NCBI GenBank assembly: GCA_009829735.1
Contig: CM020618.1
Span: 831,196-895,195 of the forward strand
Length of the DNA: 64,000 nucleotides
DNA from: Pyropia yezoensis
Taxonomy: Eukaryota > Rhodophyta > Bangiophyceae > Bangiales > Bangiaceae
Direction of reading: 5' to 3'
Part shown: one piece after another, positions 39,899 through 49,953 of the stretch
Layout of the letters: the number at the start of each line of letters is the position of its first letter
Position numbering within the stretch: position 1 is the first letter of the stretch
Notes under the pieces: model-generated
What the model saw: the letters and a program-made list of their open reading frames with translations, nothing else
Told to the model about the DNA's origin: nothing
Databases searched by the model: none
Made by a program: the position numbers and the translations under genes

Positions 39899-41762
39899 TA
39901 ATGAAGCGGGTTGCTTCACGCTCACCGACCCATGGGAGAGTGAAGGTCCTGACTCGACCTCGAGGGGTGAGACCTAGGGACAAGGCCCCTCCTCAGAAGC
40001 ACGACCCGAGTCGGATTGTGTCAGTGCTGGTAGGGAGTAACTACCAGGTCGCAGCTCGACTCTGGCTGCAGGATGGATATGAGTTTACCTCTCGTGTCAT
40101 AGTCGACACAGGCTCTGCTGCCTCTCTCATTAGGCAAGACTTATTGCCAGAGGGGACGGATGTGAGCCCCGCCGGCTCACCCGAGTGGCGTATGTTTGAT
40201 GTCAATGGGGGACTCCTCCCCATTGTTGGGTCTATTGCATTGACTGTTTGCATTGGGTTCTACCAGACGCAGGTGAACTTTGGAGTAGTCTCCAATATGT
40301 CAGTCCCCGTACTCCTGGGAACTGACTATCTGGACCTCCATGTCCCGGCCGTCTGTGGACCGGAAGGGATAATCCGAATGCGTAATGGAGAGACTGTCCC
40401 CATATTGCGTAAAGGGAGGACTGTTTCCCCTACGACTCATCAACCTAGGGAAAACTCTCCCAAGGGTGGAGGCTCTACGACCCATGTACGAGTATGTAAG
40501 GGTACGGTAGTCCCGCCCCGATCAAGGACCTTTGTGCGAGTACGCACACGGTTTCGAGGGAATGGACTTGTTTCCCCCGTGGACCGAGTCTATTATACTC
40601 ACCAAGTGCAAGTTGCTTGGGGCCCCATGACTTGTGGGGATGACCAAACCTGGTGGGTGGAGGTCCTCAACACGTCGGAGGAACCTCGACGACTCCCCGG
40701 AGGCATGAAGATTGCGTCGATCTCTACCTTTGAGGGGAATGTCGTTGCTGTGACTCAACAGCAATGGGAGGATATTGGAATGGCAGGCTCTGCCGACCAA
40801 TCGAGTTCATCGACGGCTAAGTCGCCGACGGTACATCGGGAGAACATCCCGGAGTGTTTACATGGACGACTGGATGAGTTAATCCAGAAGCATCACAAGT
40901 TGTGGAATGGTGACCTTGGGCTCATCAAGGCCACCGAACACAGAATCGTGTTGAAGCCAGGGGCTAGGCCAGTTCGCCTGAGTCCCTACCGTATGGGACC
41001 AGACTCACGGGAACTCACCCGAGAGCAGGTCCAACGGATGCAAGACATGGGTGTCATTGAGCCTTGCTCAAGTGAGTGGGCCAGTCCCATAGTCTTGGTG
41101 CCCAAGTCAGACGGCACGATGCGGTTCTGCATCGATTATCGTAAGCTAAACGAGCGGACGGTAAGGGATAGTTACCCCTTACCCCGTATGGACGATTGCC
41201 TTGACTCACTCGGTGAGGCACAGTACTTTTCCACGTTGGACTGCAACGCGGGGTACTGGCAGATACCCATCCGCAAGGAGGACAGACACTTGACCACCTT
41301 CACGTGTCACTGTGGAGTTTATCAGTGTACACGGCTCCCTTTTGGGCTTTGCAATGCACCTGCGACTTTCCAGCGTGCTATTGACTTGATACTTGCCGGA
41401 GTCAAGTGGCAGATCGCCCTGGTGTATCTGGACGATATCATTGTGTTCTCCGGGACTGCCGAAGAACACTTGTCCCACTTGGACAGAGTGTTTACCCTGT
41501 TGGGTGAAGCAGGAGTAACACTCAAACCTACGAAGTGTCACCTCTTTGGTAATGAGGTGGAGTACCTCGGCCATATAGTCCGGCCAGGTCGCATTCTGGT
41601 CAATGAGAAGAACCTCATGGCCATCCGTCGGGCGAAGTTCCCCCAGACGCAGACACAACTCAGGAGCTTCCTGGGTATGTGTAACGTATACAGACGCTTT
41701 GTGGCGAACTATGCCAAAGTGTCTGCACCGTTGAACCACTTGGTAAGTTCCAAGATGCCCAA
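39857..41762 (+). CDS. pol: Pol of element D: protease and reverse transcriptase (truncated by gap)
   Basis: The frame is -1 relative to gag and is open from the slip site; an ATG at 39901 exists but is probably not the start. Protease: VIVDTGSAASLIRQDLLP with the catalytic Asp at 40104-40106, then PVLLGTDYLDL. Reverse transcriptase: PYRMGPDSRELTREQVQRMQ, WASPIVLVPKSDGTMRFCID, YFSTLDCNAGYWQIP (Asp), FGLCNAPATFQRAIDLI, and the catalytic YLDD at 41424-41435, then FLGMCNVYRRFVANY before the gap. All RT catalytic Asp residues are present. The enzyme copies element RNA into DNA inside Gag particles. Confidence 0.9.
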
Positions 41763-42262
41763 NNNNNNNNNNNNNNNNNNNNNNNNNNNNNNNNNNNNNN
41801 NNNNNNNNNNNNNNNNNNNNNNNNNNNNNNNNNNNNNNNNNNNNNNNNNNNNNNNNNNNNNNNNNNNNNNNNNNNNNNNNNNNNNNNNNNNNNNNNNNNN
41901 NNNNNNNNNNNNNNNNNNNNNNNNNNNNNNNNNNNNNNNNNNNNNNNNNNNNNNNNNNNNNNNNNNNNNNNNNNNNNNNNNNNNNNNNNNNNNNNNNNNN
42001 NNNNNNNNNNNNNNNNNNNNNNNNNNNNNNNNNNNNNNNNNNNNNNNNNNNNNNNNNNNNNNNNNNNNNNNNNNNNNNNNNNNNNNNNNNNNNNNNNNNN
42101 NNNNNNNNNNNNNNNNNNNNNNNNNNNNNNNNNNNNNNNNNNNNNNNNNNNNNNNNNNNNNNNNNNNNNNNNNNNNNNNNNNNNNNNNNNNNNNNNNNNN
42201 NNNNNNNNNNNNNNNNNNNNNNNNNNNNNNNNNNNNNNNNNNNNNNNNNNNNNNNNNNNNNN
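41763..42262. other. Assembly gap (500 N)
   Basis: Exactly 500 N between Ty3/Gypsy element D and the non-LTR array. The sides are unrelated. Confidence 0.99.
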
Positions 42263-44975
42263 GGCGGGGCTGGCTCGGCCCCGCCCCCTCTACCCTTTCG
42301 TGCGCGGTGGCGCCGGTGGGGCCGTTTGGGCGCGGCGGTGGGGGGCGGATGCCGCTGGTGGGCGGTCCCCTCTGCTCTCCTTTCTGCCTGTGGGGCCTCG
42401 CGGCGGCTTCCTCGGTGGCTGGCGCCCCGGCTGCGGCCGGGGGTTCTTCTGTGCGGCCCTCGGGTGGGGCGGGTCGCAGCTGGGCGGCGGTTGCGGCTGC
42501 TGGGGCTGCTGGGCGGGGCGTCGCGGCGTCGGCCGTCCTCGGCCGCGGGGGTGCTGGTGGTGGCGGCCGGTTGCTGCTGGTGGGGGTCCGGCTTCCGGGG
42601 GGGGGGGGGCTGGTGGGTCTGGCCGTGGTGTGCGTGCTGGTGGTGGTGGGGTTGGTGCTGCTGGGCTGTTGCGGGCGGTGCGGTTGGAGAAGGTGGTGCG
42701 GCAGCGGGACTCGGTGGCGGCAGCGGCATCTACCGGTACATCCTCAAGGTGATCAAGGCCAGGGCGGGCGCGGGGTGGGGGGGGGGGAGTATCACCCCCT
42801 GCTCCCCCCCGTGCTGGCGGTCCTGAGGGAGCGGCTGCTGGTGGTCCAAGGTTTTCTTCCTGGGGTGCTGGCGGCGCTCCTGTGGGGGGTGGTGCGCGTG
42901 GTGGGGGGGCTGCTGGTGGGCGGGGTGGTGCTGACGGCGCTCCTGTGGGCGGTGGTGCGCGTGGTGGGGGGCTGCTGGTGGGCGTGGTGCGGGCCGTGGC
43001 CGTGCTGGTGGGGCGGCTGTGCGTGGAGACGGGGCGGGTGGGGGTGGCGGTGGCGGACTGGGTGGTGCCGGCGGCGGGTCTGGGGGTGGTGCGCCGGGTG
43101 GCGACGGTGGCCGGGGCGGCGGGCATTGCCTTGCCCCCCGCCACCGACGCAACTGCGCGCGCTGCCGCCGCCGCCGCCGAGCTCACCCGCTGGCGCCCGC
43201 GGCGGGCGCTGGCCGTGCCCCTCGAGACCATCTATGTCTCGGGGTGTCACGTGACGCCCGCGCCCACCGCCTGCGCGCGGCGGTGGCGGACCTGACCGGG
43301 GTCGACGTCCGCCACGTGGCGGACGTCGACCGGTTTGGGTCGAACCGCCGCGGTGACCGTCGTGGCCACCGCGGCCGACGCTTTCGGGCCGCGGTGCGGG
43401 CGGGCCCCGCCACGGCGGTGCTGCGCCTGCTGCCCGGCGCCGACCCGTGGAGCGCCAAGCTCCTCGGGTCGCGTCGCCGGGAGGGGCTGTCGGCGGCCGA
43501 CGCGGCGGGCGTGGCGGCGGATTTTTGCCGCCGTCGCCTGGCCGCCAAGCTGGAGCAGCTGGCTCAGCGGCCAGCCATGCCCCCCCTCCTTCGGGCGTCG
43601 CTGCGCGCCCACATTGAGGGGCGCGCTTGCGGCGCACGATGAAGGGGGCGGCCACGCCCGCCGGGGCGGTGCGCCCGGGAGCCACGCCCTGTGTGGCGCC
43701 CTTGGCCGCCGGCTGTGCCGCCCGCGTCGCCGGCGGATGCCGGCGACGCTGCTGCAGGTGGGGGGCGATTTCGCTGGGGGGGGGGCCCCCAGCCCGCCCA
43801 CAAATGGCCTGTCTGCCGCCCCTGGGCCCTCGCCCGCGGCGGACGCGCCCACCCCATCCACGGGCGGGTCCGCCGGCTTGGCGGCCGCCGCCACCGCCAG
43901 CGGCCGCACGCGTGCACGGTCTCGGCGCCGCCGGACGGCCCGTGCCGCCGCGGCTTCCGCGCCTGCGGCCGCGCCCGCGTCGGGGGAGGCCGGGGCGACG
44001 CCGGCCCCTATGGAGGGGGTGGAGGGGGTCGTCGAAAGTGCGGCCCCCAGTGCCCCCCCGCCCAGCGGCGCACCCCCCAGTGGGGTGGCCCCCCTCCCCG
44101 CCGATGCGCCCTCTGCGCCGCCCACCATCCCCACGCCCATGGCGTCGGGTGACGCCATGGAGGGTGTCGTGGTGGCCCCGCCGACTGGTGCTGCCGCGCC
44201 CGCCGACGCCAGCGCGCCTGCTGCGGCGGACACCAGCGCGGCCGTGCCCTCTCCGGCCCCCCTGCCGCCCCCGCCCGCGGCGATCCCGCTGCCGCTGGCC
44301 GCCGCCACGATGGCGGCGGCGCTGACGCCGCTGCCGGCGGACGGTCGCCCGGCCGCGGCGGCGGGCTCCCACGGCGGGATGGGGGGGGGCGATGCCGACC
44401 CGCGGCCGCCGGCGCGCAAGCGCCGCCGGACGGAGGTGGGCGCCCAAGTGGTGGTGGCCCAGCGCCCCCGCCGCCGCAGGGAGGTCGCCGCGAGCCGGCC
44501 GGCTGGCGGGGCGGGGGGCGTACAGCCGACTTTTCGGCCCACCCCCACCCCGCCCGCGGTTGCCCAACCGGCCGCCGCGGAGCGGGCTCCGGTCCCGCCC
44601 CCGGGGCCGGCCGACGCCCCAAGGGACGCCGCTGATCCAGCGGCAGCCGTGACCACCCCGTGGCCAACGGCGCCTGGGCCCGACGGGGGCGCCGCGGCCA
44701 TGGACGTCGTCCCGGACGACGACACCGCCCCACCGGCGGTGTCGCCGGTCGGGCCGGCCCCTGCTGCCGCGATGGCCCCCGCCTGCCCCACCACCGCCAC
44801 CGACGCCGTATCTGTGGCCGCCCCGCTGGCGGCGGCGCCCACGCCGGCTATGCCGGGCACCCCCGCCGACCTGCCGGCCTCTGTGCCTTCCTCGCCTGCT
44901 GTGCTGCCCGCCGCGCCCCCGCGGTCTGGGCCCGCGGTGCCCCCCCACGCTAGCGACGGGCGTCACAATGAGTGA
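42263..44975 (+). pseudogene. ORF1 of non-LTR copy 1 (frameshifted)
   Basis: Same protein as 49954-52977 but read in several frames: Gly/Ala-rich part to about 43130, the core with YVSG..RDARAHRLRAAVADLTG (43230-43300), then a stable frame 43335-44975 with the Pro/Ala-rich C-terminal part and the basic cluster KRRRTEVG. It ends at TGA 44973-44975, overlapping the ATG of ORF2 at 44968. The one-base differences from copy 2 all lie in homopolymers. Confidence 0.7.
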
Positions 44976-47900
44976 CGCCCGTCGGGTGGCCGCCGCTGGG
45001 CGCGACGAGGCGCCTGTGCCTCCGCGCGCGGCTGCGGCGGCGGGCCCGACCCCCCCCCCGCGCGCGGGGGCGGATTGGGCCCTGGCGTGCCCCCGACGGA
45101 GTCGGGGGCACCTGCCGCCGTCGTGCCCAGCATGGGCGTGGCGGCAGGAGGGGGTGGGGGGGGCGTGCCGCCCGAGGCCACCCCCACGCCCTGCCCGGTG
45201 CCGGGGTGTGGGGTGCTGCTGGCGGGGGGCGTTGGCGCGCCCACGGGGCGGCTGCACCTCCGCCAGGCCCATGTGGCCGCAGAGGTGCCGGCGGGGGTGC
45301 TGTCTGCCCTGGGGGCGGCCGGCTGCCGGTGGTGTGAGCGGCCATTTTCTGTGGCTCGTGGGCGGTCAGGGAAGTCCTCCCTGTCCGCCCACGAGTCCCA
45401 GTGCCGACTCAACCCCCGGCGGCAGCGCACCCGCGCGGCTCCGCCCAGGACGGCGACGGCGGCGGTGGCGACGGCGACGACGGCGCCATTGGCGGTGGCG
45501 GCGGGGGCGGCGACGACGACGGCGCCGGCGGGAGCAGCGGCGGTCGCGACGGCGACGACGGCGGACGCGACGACGGCGGCGACGGCGGCGGCGACACCGG
45601 CGGCGACGGCGGGGTTGGCGGCGACGGCGGAAGCGGCGGCTGCGGCTCCTGCTTCGGCCGCGGTGAAGGGCGCCGCCGCCACGCTTTTTGCGGTAAACCA
45701 CGCCGCGTGGGTGCGGGCGCGGTCGGCGTTTCTGCGCGCCGCCGCGCCCACCGACGCGGCGTGGCCGGTCCTGGTGGCGTCTGGCGCCCGCACGGCTGCG
45801 CACGTGCCCGCGGCGCTGGCGGGCGCGTGGCGTCGGCTTTTTGCCGACGCCCTGGACTGGGTGTGGCATGAGCCCACCCAGCGCCAGGCGTGGCTGTGGC
45901 TGCTCACCCTCCCCTCGCTGGCCCTGCACGTGCCGGTCCGGGTGGCCGACCGGCGCGCCGGCGGCGACCCCCCCCCGGCCCTGTCGCTTGCCGCTCGCGC
46001 GGCGGCGCTCCTGGAGGGGGACTTTGCCGGCGCGCTAGCCGACCGCAACGCCGGCATCTGGCGGCCGCCTGCGGGGGGGGGCGGTGGTCCCGGCGCCCCT
46101 GCCCAGCGCCCAGCGGAGCGGCCCGCCGTGCCGCCAGCCACCGACAGCGGGGCTCGCAGCGCGCCGCGCCTGACCGCTGCGCAGCGCCGGGCGCTCCGCC
46201 AGCTGCGCAGCGGCCGGCTGAGCGCCGCCGCCCGCTCCCTCCTCGCCGAGCCGCCGGCGCCCAAGTCGCCGGCGGTGTGGCGCAAGGCGTGCGCCCTGTT
46301 TGCGCGCGCCGCGCCAGGGCTGGCGACGCCCGCTTCTGTGGCGGCCGCTTTCCCCGCCGACCTGGAGGCGGCGGAGGCGGCCGCCGCGGCGTCCCCCGCG
46401 CCCGCCGCGCTGTCTCGGGCGGCGGTGGAGGCGGCCATCCGCTCGGCCGGCCCCGGCAAGTCGCCGGGGCCGTCCGGCCTGCGGGTGGAGCACCTGTGGG
46501 CCCTGGCCGCGGATGGCCAGGACGCCCTCGTCGAGGTGCTCCTCCTGCTGGCCGGCGGCCCCGCCCTGCCGCGGGTGCCGGCCGTCGCCACGCGCGCGCT
46601 GGCCGGCGCCGACCTGGTCTTATTGACCAAGCCGGGCGCCGTGCAGGCGGACGGCCTGCCGGGTCTCCGACCGATTGGCATGCCGGAGACGCTGCGCAAG
46701 CTCGTCGCCGCGGCGCTGGCGCGGTCGGTGCGGGGGGCTGCGGCGGCGCTTTTTGCGCCGCTGCAGATGGGGGTGGGGGTCTCCAGCGCGTGTGAGCGGA
46801 TGCTCCACGAGCTGGAGGCCCACCTCGCTCTCCACCCCCATCACGCCCTCCTCCAGCTCGACTTCCGGAACGCGTTCAACCTCGTGTCGCGTGCGGCCGC
46901 GTGGGCGGTGCTGTCGCGGGCCCTCCCCGTCCTGTCCCCCTACCTCGAGTGGGTCTATGGGGGGGAGGGGGGGGGGCGGCGCCGCCTGTCTACGGCTGGG
47001 CGCCCGGAGGCGCCGACGGCGGGACGGCGGAGGGCGGTTGCGGCGAGCGCGACGGGGGCGCGGGGGGGGCCGGCTATGCGGTGGGGGGAGCGGCTGACGG
47101 CGCGGCGGGTGGGGAGGGGGGGGAGGAACGCGACGCGGGCCGGGCGGTGCTGGCCGCGCCACGGAGGCTGGTGCTGCAGGCCGAGCGGGGCGCCCAGCAG
47201 GGTGACCCGCTAGGCCCGCTGCTTCACGCAGCCGCGCTGTGGCTGGTGCTGCGCCGGCTCGCTGCCGCCCACCCCGACCTGTTGGTGCGGGCCTTCCACG
47301 ACGACGTGGTCGTGGTTGGCCCGCCCGCCTCCCTCCCTGCCGCGCTCGCCGACGCCGACCGCCTGGGCCGGGCGGTCGACGCCGAGCTGGCGCCAGCCAA
47401 GTGTGTTGGCTGGTCGCCAGCTGGGCTGCCCGCTCCGGCGGGGTGGCCGGCGACGTGGGCGGCCGAGGGGTTGACGCAGTTCTCTGTTCCCCTCGGCTGT
47501 GACGCCCACGTGGCGGCGGGGGTGGATGCCCTTGCCGCCGAGCACGGGCGGCTGACCGCCGCCATCGCGGCGCTCCCCCCGGCGGAGCTGCAGGCGCAGC
47601 TGCTGCTGCTGCGCCTGTGTGCGGGCCCGCGGGCCAACTACTGGCTCCGCGCCCTGCCGCTGGTGTGGGGGGCGCGGCTCGCGGGCGCCGTCGACCGCGA
47701 CGCGCAGCAGGTGCTGCTCGCCCTGCTGTGCGACGCGCGCGAGGGCGACCCCACGCGGACGGCGGTGGCGGATCGCGCGGCGCTGCCCCCGGCCATGGGG
47801 GGGCTGGGTATTGGGGGGAGGGCGCGTGTGCTGCCGGCGGCGGCGCTGGCGTCCTGGGTGGACGCCCTGCGCGCCGGCGCCGCCAACTCCCCCGCCCTCG

Positions 47901-49590
47901 CCGCCATCCGCGACGACCTGCTGCGGTTGCCGGTGGCAGCGGCGGACGGCGGCGTCGTGCCCCCGTGCCCGCCCGGCGGGGGAGCTCCCCCCCGCCCCGC
48001 GCCGCCCCGCCTAGCTGTCCGACGCCCTGGGGGCGTGTCGGGGGGGTGACGAAGCGGCGCAGCGCCGCAACGACGAGTGGGCGGTGGCGGGGGGGGGGGG
48101 TTCCTCAGGGACGGCACCTGTTCGACCCCCCCCCCCGCCGGCCGCCGCCGCGGCCGGCCGCCCGCGCGCCGCTGCGCCCCCCCGCGCGGCCACCGGCGCT
48201 CACCGCCTCCACCCCAGCTGGGGTAGCTCACGCTGCCGCGCCGGCGGCCCCCGAGCATCCTGCGGGCGTCCGCCCCAGCGCCGAGGCCGCCCCGCATGAG
48301 CGCTGGTGGGGGTGGGGCCCCGATGGGGAGGAGGTGGAGTTTGAGTGGGTCGTGCCGGCGAGCCCACCTCCTCCCCCCACCCCCCCGCCGCTACTTTCGT
48401 CCCGCCCGCCGCCGCCGACGGCCGCGTCCGCGAAGCTGTGTGGGGGCCTGCTGGAGCTGCTTGCAGCCCAGCAGGCCCACTGTGCCGCCCCCACCAGCGG
48501 CGTGCTATGGGTGCGGCCGCGGCCCGCGCCGCGCGCGCCCGCCCCTAGCGGCGGCGACCCGCTGGCTCCCCCCGCCCGCCCCCCCTCCCCTCTCGCCCCC
48601 CTGTGCGGCGCCGGTGCCACCCCTGGGACACCGGCCGACGGCCTACACGGCCCGGCGCCGCACGTGCCACTGTCGTGGCGGGGGCTGCTGGGGGGGGGGG
48701 ACGTGCGGGCGTCCCAGCGGGACCTGTCGCTGCCCGCGCACGCCGCCGCCCGAGCGCGCATCTACGCAGAGCTTTCGCTCTGGCAGCGCGCGGGCATGGC
48801 GGCGTGCCAGGGGCATGGCGCCGCCGCCTGGCTGTCGGCGCTGCCCACCCCCGGGCTGGATGGGACGGCCATCCCGGGGGTGGCGATGCGCACGGCTGTG
48901 CGGCTGTGGCTCGGCGTGGCGCCGCGGTCGTCGCCACCGGCCGGCCGCTGTCGCTGTGGGGCGGCCGCGGATGCCGCGGGGCGCCACTTTTTGTCGGCCT
49001 GCCCCGAGCAGCGCCCCCGCCACACGCGGTTGCACCACCATGTGGTGCACCTTGTAGCGGGGGCGCTGCGCCGGGCGGAGGGGTGGGGGGAGGTGGTGGT
49101 GGAGGTGGGTTTGGACACCTCCCGCGCCTCCCTCCGCCCTGACTTCCGGGCCACCCGCGTGGGGGGGGGGGAGGTGACCTGGGGGGACGTCTCTGTGGCG
49201 TCCTCCTTTTCGTCTGTGCTGGCGCCGCGGGTGGCTGGCACCCCGCTGGCGCCCGTGGCGGCCGAGACGCGGGAGGGCGTCAAGGTGGGGCGCTACGCCC
49301 GCGCCCTCCCCGCTGGCCCGCCCGCTCACGTCTTTACCCCACTGGTGTGGGAGGTGTACGGGCGGGTTGGGCCCGCCACTGCGGCGTGGCTGCGGGACAC
49401 CTTTGGGGGTCCCCGCCTGGCCACGGCGCGGGCGCGGCTGCGCAGCGCCATCTCGGTGGCGCTGTGGCGGTCCAACGCCCGTGCCGTGGCCGATGGGTAC
49501 GCTCGGTGCTTTGGGGTGGAGGACCCGGCTGGGATGGGTTTGGAGGGTCCCTTGGGGTGTGAGAGCGTGGGGGTTTCAATTGGTGAGTAA
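44968..49590 (+). pseudogene. ORF2 (reverse transcriptase-endonuclease) of non-LTR copy 1, frameshifted
   Basis: ATG at 44968. It reads in the start frame to about 45060, where one C is missing from a C run, then 45075-46965 (zinc finger, RT motifs LQLDFRNAFN). A G-run break near 46970 shifts it again, and the frame 47617-49590 carries the end of RT, the CCHC motif and the endonuclease (RPDFRATRVGGGEVTWGDVS), finishing LGCESVGVSIGE at TAA 49588-49590. The C-terminal 90 residues are a better guide to the true protein end than those of copy 2. Confidence 0.78.
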
Positions 49591-49597
49591 TAGTGGG

Positions 49598-49670
49598 ACC
49601 TAGTCAGGAGGAGTTGATCCTCGGTAGTAGTTAGGAACGAAAGTCAAGGGTTCGAGCCCCTTCTCCGTTA
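49598..49670 (+). other. tRNA-like segment after ORF2 (copy 1 / copy 2 junction)
   Basis: A perfect T-arm-like hairpin AAGGG-TTCGAGC-CCCTT (49646-49662) contains a match to the polymerase III B box (GGTTCGAGCCC, 49649-49659). A weaker A-box-like TAGTCAGGAGG lies about 40 bases upstream. A complete cloverleaf could not be drawn: the expected partner of the 3' arm CTCCGTT is absent. It may be a tRNA-derived 3' tail or the 3' part of a target tRNA gene. The same segment follows copy 2. Confidence 0.4.
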
Positions 49671-49690
49671 GACGTTCGTTTTTGGATGTT

Positions 49691-49953
49691 TCTTGACGAC
49701 CTAGCGGGTCGTTTTTGACGGTTTCTTGACGACCTAGCGGTGTGGGGGGGTGAGGTTCACCCCCCCACCGCTTTGGTTTGGTCGCTCGGGGCGGTATGGG
49801 GCTGGATCGGGACGTTTTGGTGTCGGTGGTGCGCGGCGTGGACGCCGTTGTCGACGTCGCGGTGGTTCGTTTTTGGCGGTTTTTTGACATCCTAGCGGTG
49901 TGGGGGGGTGAGGTTCACCCCCCCACCGCTTTGGTTTGGTCGCTCGGGGCGGT
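49691..49953 (+). promoter_or_regulatory. 5' region of non-LTR copy 2: 33-bp and 158-bp tandem repeats with hairpin
   Basis: TCTTGACGACCTAGCGG occurs at 49691 and 49724 (33 bp apart). CTAGCGGTGTGGG starts at 49734 and 49892 (158 bp apart); each 158-bp unit contains a perfect 12-bp inverted repeat with a 3-base loop (49742-49753 / 49757-49768) and the start of ORF1. Copy 3 has a single unit. Tandem 5' units act as promoters in some mammalian L1 families; that role here is inferred. Confidence 0.7.

Larger units (their letters stand above)
37390..41762 (+). mobile_element. Ty3/Gypsy element D (plus strand), 3' end lost in gap
   Basis: 5' LTR (left edge uncertain), primer site, gag, a frameshift signal, then protease and reverse transcriptase in one long open frame to the gap at 41763. 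No internal frameshift or stop is visible in gag or in the visible pol, which makes this the best-preserved LTR element of the window. RNase H, integrase and the 3' LTR are missing. Confidence 0.88.
42263..49690 (+). mobile_element. Non-LTR retrotransposon (RLE type), copy 1, 5' end in gap
   Basis: Extremely GC-rich element with two overlapping genes. It is near-identical to copy 2 (equivalent ORF2 stops at 49590 and 57594, i.e. 8004 bp apart) and joined to it head-to-tail with no other sequence between. Its ORF1 and ORF2 are interrupted by single-base differences in G/C runs, but it preserves the intact C-terminus that copy 2 lacks. Confidence 0.85.

Noticed and set aside
49598..49670. Functional tRNA gene
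   Set aside because: T-arm and B box fit, but no acceptor partner for CTCCGTT and no proper anticodon loop could be drawn.
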